Origin: Tieghemostelium lacteum
Taxonomy: Eukaryota; Evosea; Eumycetozoa; Dictyosteliales; Raperosteliaceae
DNA: 64,000 nt
Assembly: GCA_001606155.1 (NCBI GenBank)
Contig: LODT01000028.1
Coordinates: forward strand, 1,216,735 to 1,280,734
Direction of reading: 5' to 3'
Numbering within the stretch: position 1 is the first letter of the stretch; every line of letters starts with the position of its first letter. A program made the translations under genes and the position numbers. The notes under the pieces were generated by a model, which saw only the letters and a list, made by a program, of their open reading frames with translations, was not told where the DNA came from and made no database searches. Shown here one piece after another: positions 42,532 through 52,788 of this stretch.

Positions 42532-44415
42532 ATGAACTTTTTATCAAAGCGTGAATTGAAAACTATATCAATATTAGTTATTGGTGAAACTGGTTCAGGT
42601 AATATTATTGAAATTAAGATAATATTTTATAACTATTTAACATATTAAATTCAAAAATTAATTATTATTAAAATTTAATAAATTTCAATAAATAGGGAAA
42701 TCCACATTGATTAACCAATTATTTTTTAAAAGGAACTTTGGATAAATTAAAGGTTGCAATTGCAACAAAATATTTAAAACAAACTGAAAGATTTGAAAGT
42801 AATGAAAAAAATGTTAGAGATAGAACATCAAGTCAAACGGATTCTTGTTCAAAATATGACTTTAAAACAAAAAATTTTAACTTTTCATTTATTGATTCAC
42901 CAGGTATTTCAGATACTAGAGGTGCAAAGCAAGATGATATTAATATGGATAAAATCATGAGTGCTGCTGAGCAGGCTAAATCTTTAACTGCTATTATCTT
43001 AGTTATCAATGGAACTATATCTAGACTTACTATTAATCTTGAAAATGTAATTAATAGATTAAAAGGGTCAATACCAGATTCTCTCATTGAGAATATATTT
43101 GTTTTATTGACTCATTGTCATCCTGCTGATTCCAATTTTGAAAAAGATTCTTTGACAATTCCAATTAAACCAGAGAACTTTTACTATATGAATAACAGTG
43201 CTTTTTCAACTGATCCTAAAACTTGGGATAAAGATAGAAAGTTCCATTTAAATCAACAAATGGAGATTTCATTTGGTGTAATGAATAACATTTTAAAAGC
43301 TATATCCTCTGCTACACCAAAATCAACAGAAGATTTTAAAAAAATGATAAAACTTCGTTTTAAAATTAGATCTACACTACATGAAGCTCAAGTTGATATA
43401 ATGAATCTTCAGAATCTTCAAGATTCAATTTGTATATATGAAGCACAACTAGAAAAAGCTAAAATTGATAAAGAAACTTTTAAAGAATTTACAGTGACCA
43501 AAACAATAACTAAAACCGAATTAGTACCAGCACCTTACCACAGTACAATATGCAGTACCTGCAATTTTGTTTGTCATGATCATTGTATGTACCAATTAGT
43601 TGATTGAATTGAAATTGTAAATATTAATTTTTAAAATAGGTGGTTTGCAGGAGATTTCAACAAAAGGTGATAATTCATTCAGGACCTGTGCAGCAATGAA
43701 CGGTGAAAATAATTGCAAAGAATGTAGTGGTTGTTCTTATACTGTTCATTATCATGATAAAAAAAAAATGGAAACTTATGAAACTACCATTATGGAAGAG
43801 TTGGAGGATTTAAAGAATAAGTATTTGTCAAGTGTAAAAGATTCTGATGAAGCTGAAAAGAATATATCTTCAGTTAAAGATGCTAAATTGATTATTGATG
43901 GTGCTTTAAATAGAATGGCAGAAGATACAATAGATTCTTGTATACAATTAAAAAAATTGTGTTCTGGTTTCAATTTAGTAAATGAATTGAATATTACATT
44001 GAAACAGTTGGAAATGGAGGCTTTGAAACATACATCATTAGATGCTAGAAATACAGCTGATAATATAATCCGTTCCATTACTGAAATGGTAAATCAACTT
44101 AGTCAAGGCCAAACTACATCAAAACCTGGTTTAATGAATTCTAACAATTTGATGGGTAAGAAAACTATAGAACCAAATTCAAATAAACATTCAAAACCAG
44201 AGCCTCTATTAAAATTAGAATCAACAGAATCTGAAATGGAATTAGTATCAGATTTAGAATCAGGATCAGAACCTGAATCAGAATCAGAATCAGAATCAGA
44301 ATCAGAATTAGAATCGAGTTCTGCTTCAACTATAGTTGGAAATCATAATTTTGATAATTTTACATTCATGAATATTAAAAACTCAACCAAAGACAATTCA
44401 ATCTTATTTGCATAA
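42532..44415 (+). CDS. P-loop GTPase copy 3, with the P-loop disrupted
   Basis: Exon 1 is 42532-42598 (MNFLSKRELKTIS ... VIGETGSG). The acceptor homologous to the other copies (exon from 42696) leads into KSTL but then out of frame, because 8 bp present in copies 1 and 2 (TACCTTAA) are missing. An AAAAG acceptor at 42731-42732 would restore frame from 42733, skipping Lys-Ser-Thr and giving ETGSGTLDKLK. The remaining exons are 42733-43584 and 43640-44415, for 564 residues. All the rest is open and well conserved: SFIDSPGISDTRG, the full Cys/His cluster (ICSTCNFVCHDHC, NNCKECSGCSYTVHYH), the coiled coil and a Glu/Ser-rich tail. So this copy is either a nucleotide-binding-dead variant still expressed or a young pseudogene. 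Its leader carries the MITE. Confidence 0.6.
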
Positions 44416-44600
44416 AATTTCTAAATAGTATCAATTTATATAAAGTATTTTCCTTAATAAACATTCAAATTATTAAAATATAAACTCTTATGACTTATGA
44501 AAATAGTTGTATACTTGTATATTAATGTTGTACAAACAATGAAAATTTTAATTAATTTTGTAATTGTGAATATTATTTAAAAACATTATATCCCAATTAA

Positions 44601-45644
44601 ATGTTAAAAAACATTTTTGTATTCATTTTTTTATTGGTACTATTGAATTTGATATTATTAAAAAAGATATCTTTTAACAATACAAAATTAATGAATGTAC
44701 AGAATGTTAATGAACAACATGTAAAGAAAGAGTATTGGCCTATGGTTTTTAATTCACAAATAGAATTATTAGCATGGGATAAATGTGTATTAAGTCAATT
44801 AGGTTTGTTATCACCTAATCTAATGGGTAATGCCAGAGTCAGATTAGACAAGAAGAATGGTAGATTATTTATTTTAAATACTCAATCGGGTTCTGATGGT
44901 GAAGAAGAATACTATAATGTTACATTAGGTCATGCACCTGGATGTCCTTTTTATGAACTTGAGAAATCACAATCACCTATACACAAAGATCTACTATATA
45001 ATAGCACAAAATCACCAAATACCAAACCTGTTATAAAAGTTGGTGTATCTGTTGTTATACAAGATAGAAATGATAGGATTCTTATTACTAGACGATCTAA
45101 TCAGTTAAGAATATTTCCAGGTATATGGGTGAATGCAGGTGGACATATGGAAAAAGGTGAATCATTTATAGATACTGGTATAAGAGAGGTACTTGAAGAG
45201 ACTGGTATTGAATTGGATCTTAGTAGGGATCAATTGAAGGTTATTGGTGCTTTTGAAAGTGGGTTTCCACATCATTTAGATTCTAATAAGTTACCTACAG
45301 ATCATCATATGGTTGTTTATCTTCAAATTAAATTATCAAAAAGTAGTCATGAATTTCATTTGAAAATGGATCCTAAAGAAGTTGATTTTTCGACATGGAT
45401 ACCACTTTCATTTTTGTATAAAGTCTTACATGTAGTATTACCGAACTATTACAATATATCTTATAACTATACAAACTATATACAAACAAGTCAAGAAGAA
45501 AATGAAGAACTACACATAATCTACCCACCACTTTACCAAGGAACAAAATTGGATTCCAATCAATTAAAGAACTTATTTTTAATGCAAAAAGAATTAATTT
45601 CCACTGGCACAATATACATTTTTAAACAATTAGTTATAAAATAA
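44601..45644 (+). CDS. Nudix hydrolase, NUDT17-like, with N-terminal membrane anchor
   Basis: 347 residues, single exon. An N-terminal hydrophobic helix (IFVFIFLLVLLNLILL) suggests an ER-type signal anchor. The Nudix fold spans about residues 145-275, with a complete Nudix box: GGHMEKGESFIDTGIREVLE followed by ETGIE, fitting G-x5-E-x7-R-E-U-x-E-E-x-G-U. Flanking segments VGVSVVIQDRNDRILITRR, FPGIWVNAGG, FESGFPHHL and DHHMVVYLQIKL match the NUDT17 branch. The enzyme would cleave a nucleoside-diphosphate-linked substrate with Mg2+; the actual substrate is unknown. Three N-glycosylation-type sites near the C-terminus (NIS, NYT and similar) would fit a luminal enzyme. Its 5' end has been duplicated to 42025-42140. 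Confidence 0.87.
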   Translation: MLKNIFVFIFLLVLLNLILLKKISFNNTKLMNVQNVNEQHVKKEYWPMVFNSQIELLAWDKCVLSQLGLLSPNLMGNARVRLDKKNGRLFILNTQSGSDGEEEYYNVTLGHAPGCPFYELEKSQSPIHKDLLYNSTKSPNTKPVIKVGVSVVIQDRNDRILITRRSNQLRIFPGIWVNAGGHMEKGESFIDTGIREVLEETGIELDLSRDQLKVIGAFESGFPHHLDSNKLPTDHHMVVYLQIKLSKSSHEFHLKMDPKEVDFSTWIPLSFLYKVLHVVLPNYYNISYNYTNYIQTSQEENEELHIIYPPLYQGTKLDSNQLKNLFLMQKELISTGTIYIFKQLVIK

Positions 45645-45759
45645 AATAAAAAGTGAAATAACGAATGTAATAATGGGATCAACATGATTTACAGTATTAT
45701 TATTTAATTAAATTTACAGAGTTTAAAAAAAAATTTTTTTTAATTTTATTAATACTTAA

Positions 45760-46713
45760 ATGGAGCAACCAAATGTAATACCACCAACTCAGAGACCAGA
45801 TGGAACTTGGAGAAAAGAAATTAAAATAAAACCAGGATATACTCCACCTGACCAAATCAAGAAATATGTAGTACCAATGAAAAGAAATGAAAATTCAAAA
45901 TATAATGTTTCTTTGGATTTAGAATCTACACCACAAGTTATATCCTATACACATGTTAATCAGCAATCACCAAAACATAAATTACAGATAAATGATGAAA
46001 CTGAGTCAGTGACTAATCACGAACAAAAAGAAGAAGCACAACAATATAAAGAGACTACATTGTCACCTTCTATAAAATTAAGTGCACAGAGTAAAGAGTT
46101 TATTCCAAAAGGAAAAACAAATACCAGTGCTGTTGAAAGCAAAGGAGTTAGTACTTCTAGTACTGAAGATAATGATGATGAAATTACATCAATTACAGAT
46201 AAATTCTCAAATAGATTATTTATTAATCAAAACGATGAACCAAAGAGAGATACTAGAAAAGTAGTTTATAACTCTAAAGATAAACCAGTGTACAATAATA
46301 ACAGCAATAATAGTAACCCAGACCAACACTATAATAACCCAACATTTAATAAATCTTTTAAAAATAAAAGTAAATATAATAATAATTTTCAAAATAATAA
46401 TGGTAGAAATCAAGGATATAGTGGTGGTGGAGGAAGAGGAGGTTACAAACACACAAATAGTAATAATAATCATTATAATAATAACAATTCTAAAAAAGAT
46501 GCAAATAACGCACGTTCTAAGCTAGAGAAAGAAATTGAAAAGATAAAAAGTCAACTATCAAGAGTTGAGGAACTTGAAATTGATAAATCCAATGGTGCTG
46601 ATCTAAGTGGAATGGATTTAATGCTGTATAACTCTAAATCTACCCTTTTAGAGAACCTAGAATCTGCAAATAATAAACTAAGAGATTTGCCTGTTGATGC
46701 AAATTCTCATTAA
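45760..46713 (+). CDS. pym1: PYM (partner of Y14-Mago), exon-junction-complex disassembly factor
   Basis: 317 residues, single exon. The N-terminus IPPTQRPDGTWRKEIKIKPG followed by YTPPDQIKKYV is the diagnostic PYM/WIBG motif that binds the Mago-Y14 heterodimer. The C-terminus is a coiled coil (SKLEKEIEKIKSQLSRVEEL ... LLENLESANNKL), like the C-terminal helix of PYM that contacts the ribosome. Between them lies a dictyostelid-type low-complexity linker, with acidic Thr/Ser segments and then Asn-rich and Gly/Arg (GGGGRGG) stretches, making it longer than animal PYM (~200 residues). PYM removes the EJC from mRNA during translation in the cytoplasm. The presence of introns throughout the window is consistent with an active EJC pathway. 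Confidence 0.87.
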   Translation: MEQPNVIPPTQRPDGTWRKEIKIKPGYTPPDQIKKYVVPMKRNENSKYNVSLDLESTPQVISYTHVNQQSPKHKLQINDETESVTNHEQKEEAQQYKETTLSPSIKLSAQSKEFIPKGKTNTSAVESKGVSTSSTEDNDDEITSITDKFSNRLFINQNDEPKRDTRKVVYNSKDKPVYNNNSNNSNPDQHYNNPTFNKSFKNKSKYNNNFQNNNGRNQGYSGGGGRGGYKHTNSNNNHYNNNNSKKDANNARSKLEKEIEKIKSQLSRVEELEIDKSNGADLSGMDLMLYNSKSTLLENLESANNKLRDLPVDANSH

Positions 46714-46814
46714 ATCTAACAAATACCATCTATGCTATTATAGGTCATTGTTGTTTTTGTTGTTTGAATGTATATTTACATTCTTATATATATTTATTTT
46801 ACTGAAGAAGAGGT

Positions 46815-47270
46815 TTAATTATCCATATTACCTTCTTGTACTTTTGCTAGTGGGATAGGTTGCATATAGTGAGTTCTAAACATTGATTCTGGAAATATAG
46901 AAGGATTAGCACCAAAATCATGTAAATGTTTCTTCTTGTATGTGAATTTCTTTCTGTTTGATCTTTTGTTTTTATAAAATGAGGTATACGAGTAATCGAA
47001 TGGCATTGCAATAACTTTAGTTTTTATACTTCTAAGATATTTATCTATATTCATATACTCTTGATTGAATTCCATTGGTGCCAATGAATAGTTTTCTTTA
47101 ATTTGTTCATAGATTTGCTGTTTTCTTATAGATTTTGATATTTTTGGTTTTTCATTGGTTACTGGTGTAGTAGCTGGTGCTGTGCTATTTGTACTAACTG
47201 AATAAAATCTATTTATATAATTCAATTTGACATTGGATAATAGAGTATTACTGATTCTTAAAGATAACAT
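46815..47270 (-). CDS. Unknown, probably mitochondrial, 151-aa basic protein
   Basis: Single exon, 151 residues. The first ~30 residues (MLSLRISNTLLSNVKLNYIN, then RFYSVS) are a textbook mitochondrial presequence with an RFYS processing-like site. Then comes a Thr/Pro/Ala spacer and a basic body (SIRKQQIYEQIKENYSLAPM; FYKNKRSNRKKFTYKKKHLH), ending with HYMQPIPLAKVQEGNMDN. Size, basicity and presequence suggest a mitochondrial ribosome or respiratory-assembly component, but I cannot assign a family. It is divergent from the TFIIA gamma gene with only ~113 bp between starts, including a ~24-base T run. Confidence 0.65.
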   Translation of the reverse strand: MLSLRISNTLLSNVKLNYINRFYSVSTNSTAPATTPVTNEKPKISKSIRKQQIYEQIKENYSLAPMEFNQEYMNIDKYLRSIKTKVIAMPFDYSYTSFYKNKRSNRKKFTYKKKHLHDFGANPSIFPESMFRTHYMQPIPLAKVQEGNMDN

Positions 47271-47338
47271 TTTTCTCTATTTCTAAAAAAAACACTGAAT
47301 GATCGAAAAACTTCTATTTTTTTGTTGCTGAAATTTTA

Positions 47339-47364
47339 ATTTTTTTTTTTTTTTTTTTTTTTTT
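47339..47364. repeat. Poly-T run in the divergent promoter
   Basis: A homopolymer of about 24-26 T lies between the mitochondrial-type gene and the TFIIA gamma gene, about 20 bp before the latter's start codon. Oligo-T tracts like this are a usual feature of dictyostelid core promoters. Exact length is uncertain in any assembly. Confidence 0.7.
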
Positions 47365-47383
47365 AATTTCAACCCACCTACAA

Positions 47384-47832
47384 ATGTCTAATACAACTCC
47401 AGCAAAACAAAATTTTTATGAATTGTATAGAAGATCAACTGTAGGTGAGGCTTTAACTGATTCTTTAGATGAGCTTTTACAAAATCAATATATAGATCAA
47501 AATGTTTATAGTAAAATATTGACACAATTTGACAAGGTAATCTTTTAAATTTGAGAGTGTATTTTCTTGGTGTAGCATTACATAAATGTTAACTAATAAA
47601 TACCTATATATATTTTATATTGCTCAAGTCTTTAAGTGAAGCCTTGTCAACTGGTATCAAAACCAAATCTGTTATTAAAGGGAAATTACATACATTTAGA
47701 TTCTGTGACAGTGTTTGGACTTTTATTGTAGATAATGCAGAGTTTAAATCAGATAGTGAGACAACAAGAGTAGATAGAGTAAAAATTGTTGCTTGTGATG
47801 GTAATGTTACTGAAACTCCAAATTCAAAGTAA
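47384..47832 (+). CDS. gtf2A2: TFIIA small (gamma) subunit
   Basis: Two exons (47384-47536, 47629-47832), 118 residues. It starts MSNTTPAKQNFYELYRRSTV. The N-terminal four-helix part is clear: YELYRRSTVGEALTDSLDEL, then LQNQYIDQNVYSKILTQFDK. Exon 2 continues SLSEALSTGIKTKSVIKGKL, then HTFRFCDSVWTFIVDN, the beta-barrel half that contacts TBP. The length is close to human GTF2A2 (109), with a short C-terminal extension. The role is stabilising TBP on the TATA box in RNA polymerase II initiation. Confidence 0.95.
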
Positions 47833-48080
47833 ATTACAACATTTTATTGAACTAAAAAACTATTTTGTATATACGGCTGGGTTTATGAAAATATCCACAA
47901 AATAATGTATAATAATGATATATACATACTTTTAATTCATTTCTACTTTAAACTTTCAAGAATTATGAAATATTATAAACATAGTTTATAAAAGTATCAT
48001 AATAAATGATGATTTTTTTTTAATTTTTCATTTTGTAACACAACAGACGAAAACTTATAATTATTTAAAATACATAAAGA

Positions 48081-49139
48081 ATGAAATCATTTGAATTTCT
48101 ATCGATTAGATATAATTTTGAAAATAATAAATTAGAGATATTGGATCAAAGAAAGTTACCAGATATTGAAGAATGGCTTGTGTGTTCTAAACCTAGTGAT
48201 ACTATAGTTTATATAAAACAGTTATCAGTTAGAGGTGCACCTTTGATTGGAATTGCAGCATCTATGAGTTTATATCAATATGTAAGAGCTGAGAATCCAA
48301 ATGTAGATCAGATTATACATGTTTCAAAAGAGCTGCGAGAAGCTAGACCAACAGCAGTAAATCTAATGTATGCAATGGATGAAATGATTCAGGTTCATTT
48401 GGTTGAAGACCATTTGACTAGAGATTTCTCTCATGAGAATCTAGGTAAACTGGCATGGAAGATTATAGATCAGGAAGTACAAATGTGTGATCAAATGTCA
48501 AAATGGGGTGCTACTCTGATTCAAAATGGTGAGAATATACTTACACATTGTAATACTGGTTCTGTAGCTACTGTTGGAATGGGTACTGCTTTAGGTGTAA
48601 TTAGAGAAGCACATAAACAAGGAAAGAATATTCATGTCTATGTAGATGAAACCAGACCACTTTTACAAGGTGGAAGATTAACAACCTATGAATTACAAAG
48701 AGAAGGTATTCCCTATACCCTCATTTGCGATAACATGGCAGCTACTTTAATGCGTGATGGTAAGATTCAAAGAGTCTTAGTAGGTGCAGATCGTATTGCT
48801 CAAAATGGTGATTTTGCAAATAAAATTGGTACTTATTCAGTAGCTGTTCTAGCACATTTCCATAATATACCATTCCATTGTGTCGCACCGCTATCTACAG
48901 TTGATCTAAATTGTCAATCTGGTAAGGATATTCCAATTGAGGAAAGAAATCCTCAAGAAGTTCAAGGAGCCTCAGGTGCATTTGGACAAGTACGTTGGGC
49001 ACCAAAAGAATCAAAAACATTTAATCCAGCATTTGATGTAACACCAAATAATATCATAACATCTATCATCTTAGACTCCGGTATTTATAATCAAGAACAA
49101 TTAAAATCTTTAGAATTATTAAAATTAAAAAAGAAATAA
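48081..49139 (+). CDS. mri1: Methylthioribose-1-phosphate isomerase (MtnA/MRI1)
   Basis: 352 residues, single exon. It isomerises 5-methylthioribose-1-phosphate to the ribulose form in the methionine salvage pathway (cytosol). Motifs seen: QLSVRGAPLIGIAA near residue 50, LREARPTAVNLMYAM near 90, ILTHCNTGSVATVG with the catalytic Cys near 155, YVDETRPLLQGGRLTTYEL near 195, and VLVGADRIAQNGDFANKIGT with the catalytic Asp near 240. ANKIGTY and AAPLSTVDL-type (here VAPLSTVDLNC) segments separate it from eIF2B regulatory subunits. Length fits the family (~350-370). It is not clustered with other methionine salvage genes here. Confidence 0.95.
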   Translation: MKSFEFLSIRYNFENNKLEILDQRKLPDIEEWLVCSKPSDTIVYIKQLSVRGAPLIGIAASMSLYQYVRAENPNVDQIIHVSKELREARPTAVNLMYAMDEMIQVHLVEDHLTRDFSHENLGKLAWKIIDQEVQMCDQMSKWGATLIQNGENILTHCNTGSVATVGMGTALGVIREAHKQGKNIHVYVDETRPLLQGGRLTTYELQREGIPYTLICDNMAATLMRDGKIQRVLVGADRIAQNGDFANKIGTYSVAVLAHFHNIPFHCVAPLSTVDLNCQSGKDIPIEERNPQEVQGASGAFGQVRWAPKESKTFNPAFDVTPNNIITSIILDSGIYNQEQLKSLELLKLKKK

Positions 49140-49320
49140 ATTTAAAGTTTGAGGAGGGATAATTGATTTTGCAACCTTTGATTAAATTCATCAATGGGGC
49201 AAAGTGTAGTTATTGTTAGGTAACACAAACATGCTTCGAAGCCTATTGTCAAAAGGAAACATCCTTTGAATTTAGTTTAACAAAGGTGTTCCAATAATAA
49301 TAAAATAGATGGTTTTCTAT

Positions 49321-49328
49321 GTTGTTGG

Positions 49329-49391
<63 letters not shown>

Positions 49392-49392
49392 C
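49321..49392. repeat. (GTT)n microsatellite
   Basis: A nearly pure GTT array of about 20 units; on the minus strand it would encode Gln (CAA) or Asn (AAC). It flanks the nucleoporin-like relic and was probably part of that gene. Confidence 0.85.
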
Positions 49393-49835
49393 GATGGTGT
49401 AGCCGCTGTTATAATAGTGTTGGTGTAGTAGCAGTAGTAGCAGAAGATATTGTATTTTTTCCTCAAAACAAATTTGAGCTGGGGCTGGTTAATGGTGGTG
49501 TTGCCAAACTAGTAGATGTTGCCCCACTCGCAAATAAACTGGCACTTGATAGTGAAGGGGTAGATGTGGTGGCTGCAGTTGAGGTTGGAGGTGTAGTAAC
49601 TGTTGATGGTGTTGTAGCTGTACCTACAAACAAGTTTGAACTTGCACTAGTTAATGATGGAGATGTTGATGTACCAGAGCTTGTAGTTCAACCAAATATA
49701 CTAGGTGTTGTTGTTGGTTGTTGTCAATGTTGATGGTGTTGTTATTGTACTGCACTAGTATTACCAAAAAACCACCTAGTGCTGTGATTGGTGTAACTGT
49801 ACCTGTAGCACTATTACTAGCATTGTTTTAATCTT
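49392..49835 (-). pseudogene. Relic of an FG-repeat nucleoporin-like gene
   Basis: On the minus strand, about 49466-49700 reads in one frame as a Ser/Thr/Ala/Pro-rich sequence with spaced SNLF, SLFASG and SIFG units (for example TSASSNLFVGTATTPS and PSLSSASLFASGATST). This is typical of FG/GLFG nucleoporins. Stops interrupt it, there is no start or folded domain, and it runs into the GTT microsatellite. It is a decayed fragment of a host nucleoporin-type gene; the parent gene is not in the window. Confidence 0.5.
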
Positions 49836-49839
49836 ATTG

Positions 49840-50842
49840 TTACTTTATAATTTATCAAGCTACTATCCATGAACTTTGTTGTTTCTTTTATATTATTATA
49901 AATATATGGACATTAGATATGGAATTTCTAGTCTCTTTAAGGTCATGAAAGCTCGACCATCAGAGAAATCTGACAAATGTTTAGATAGTAACATCTAATT
50001 TTGTAATAAATTTTCTTCTTTTAGACTTGTTGTATTTCATTCTTTATTTTCTCCCTATTTTGAAGGACATTATTCAATGTTTAATTTGACTAATCAATAT
50101 ATTCTAGAATAAATAAAATTAATATTAACATAATTTATACTTTAATAAATAAATGTCCTCTATCTGTCAACTAAAACAATAAATACACAAACAATTATCA
50201 TAAAAGGTTTATTCATTCTTAATTTTAATTAAGATTTTAATAAATTTCTAATTTAATTCAAATGTACATTATATCTCAATCCCTTATTAAAATATAATTT
50301 GTATTTTGATCGTTTTTTTGATGTATTTTCAATAACTACAATTAACATACAATAGTTACAATAAAAAAACAAAATTAAATCAAATATTTCTCAGATATCA
50401 CTATATTGGAGTCTTTGAATCCTGTTTAAAATAAAGAATAAAAGTAATACAACAGCAACATTAATTAAACAAAAAATTCTCTAATTCTAAAATCCATTAT
50501 TGTATTTCTGATGTAAAATTCTTAATACTTGTACCAATTATATATCGTATTTACATGCAAATACTTCAAAAGAGTGTTTATACAAGAATATCACCAATAT
50601 TACAAGTTTAACTTTAGCAGATTTTCTGACAAAGTTTATATGCTATTTGAATGTTTTATTCCTTAACAATACTCTATATGTTTATATTATTTAATTAACA
50701 CCAATTTTGTATCTAACCTTTTTCCTCATTCATGTTTTATAACTTAATTTAATTTAATATTTAATTATTTGAAAAAATTAAACAAAAATAGGATTAAAAT
50801 ATGATTTTTATTTGTATTTAAATTCAGAAAATTTTAGTAATA
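49840..50842. other. AT-rich decay zone, with a possible BTB-domain scrap
   Basis: About 49908-50110 contains two short open stretches on the plus strand, MDIRYGISSLFKVMKARPSE and RLVVFHSLFSPYFEGHYSMF. The second resembles the HR-x-VL-x-x-x-S-x-Y-F core of BTB domains. No full gene can be built. The remainder (50110-50842) is AT-rich without signals. Confidence 0.3.
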
Positions 50843-52620
50843 ATGAATAAAACATCCACTAGTACAGGTATGTAAACTAAACACATATCACAAATTTAAA
50901 CACCTGTTGACATTCAACCACACAATAGGTACACAAGGACAGCAAGGTGTGTAGATTATTATTTTGTGGATTTTAAAATATGATTGAGGAGGTACTAATT
51001 CTTTATTTCAAATAGGTCTTGATGATGATGATATTTAACACCATCAGTTATAAACTCAACCCCACACTTTATTATTAGAAATGGTATAGATAAAGTTATA
51101 AATACTTTTTTGAATATAATATCAGAGGATTTGGAAGTCCACAGAATACATTGCATTTTTTTTCCTTTACATTACCAATGGCAGAGGGTTAGAGAATTTT
51201 TGGACAGGATTTTATGCGTGTAATCTACTATCTCAGCTTCAAAATAGGTTAGCATATTCAATATACATTGACTTTTCCAATGTTTTTAGGTATGTGATAG
51301 ATAACACCAATCTAGATATTCAGATATTGATTTGCCTTGATATTGAAGTGTCATTTGGGTTGAGGGTTGCTTCATGTTTTCTTAACGTCTCTTGGTTAAT
51401 TCTGTACGAGAGATTTAAAAATTCATTGAGTCACTTCAGATTCAACAAAGTTATGGAATGGTTTTCTAAACAATTTAGAAGTATTTCAAATAATCAAAGT
51501 CAAATATTTTTTGGCATCCATCTTGATGGAATTCAACTAAACTCTACATTTGCTCAGAAAATTCTTCATGTCATTGGATCATTCATGTGTAGAACGGTCC
51601 CGAAAGATACTTCAGATTCTATTAGATTTAACATTGTTGTTTTCCCAATTCTCACAGGCACCTCTTCAAAAAATCTTCTAATGTCTGTAGGATACTACGT
51701 AGCAATTCAACATTCATTGTTTCCCTTCACTTTGGAAGAGAGTTTTCAATTTTTAAACAACAATATTCCTAATTTTAATTGTGAAGCAAAACCATGGATT
51801 CCAAAGAGCTGTTATGAGTATGGGTGGGATACCACGTTTACTTGAAAGATTTGCCTATTACATAAAATATGATGTAAACTTACAAAATCTAGACCATATT
51901 ATCACCTGTACCAAGAGCGAAATTTCAAATATAAGATACCTGGCTGCAAATCTGTCAGACTAAAAAAAACCTCCAAATGATGAACTAGATTCAGAGAAAT
52001 TTACAATGACTGAATTTCAGAGTGTAAAAATAGAGGATCTTCAATTCCTAAAGAAAGACTTGAATTTAAAGGCACTTGAAACAATATCAGATGATGAATT
52101 ATTTAATAACTTGTTTATATGTGCAGCTGGAAATCCCTCAGTTGATACAAGGGTTTTCAGAAAGCCAACAAAATCAATGTTAAACCAAAAACCATGGATG
52201 TTTGCAAAACAACTCATACACACCCAAAGTCAAAATGATGAAGAGATTAGTTATGATTATATGGAAAGATATACCAGTTTTAAAACTAGAATACAATCCT
52301 TGTTAGAGAAATATAGAATCGTGTATATTTTTTTCACAAACAAACCAGTTAATCAGAGTGTCATAAAAGAGTTCTACAAAAACCATGCTGGTAAGTATAT
52401 AATTTCAATTTAATATAAATTTATTAACAAATACCTTTTAGGAGCAATAATTATAGACAAAAGAAATATGGTTAACTATTTACAAGATTCATTTTATTTA
52501 CTTTCAGTATTTGATGAAAAAGAAAAAGATGAAAATGGAATAATTATTGTAAAGATTAATTTATGTTACACAACAATATTTATGCAAATACATGAATACA
52601 TTATACCATAATAATATTAG
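50843..52620 (+). pseudogene. Broken Crinkler/RHS-type NTPase gene (fossil)
   Basis: Open stretches on the plus strand carry features of Crinkler/retrotransposon-hot-spot-type (CR) proteins. There is an NTPase-like part at about 51290-51960 with an IVVFPILTGTS segment and a GGIPRLLERF motif (the GGxPRxLE block of the family). A C-terminal part at about 52006-52610 contains AIIIDKRNMVNYLQDSF. The recognisable coding region is interrupted by a few breaks (about two to four), so I treat the element as a fossil. Codon content is still gene-like, so the loss seems fairly recent. CR proteins occur in several dictyostelids and other eukaryotes. Confidence 0.5.
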
Positions 52621-52788
52621 AAGTCTAAAGACAAAGTTGCATTTTTAAAACAAAGAATAAATTAACACTGTGTATTAATTGATTTAGAATCAAGAAGTAC
52701 TAAAAAAATACAAAAAGGTATATGCCTTTGTTTTATAAAGTAAATTCCAAAGTAATTGTACAATTAATTTATTATAGTAAATTTATTA

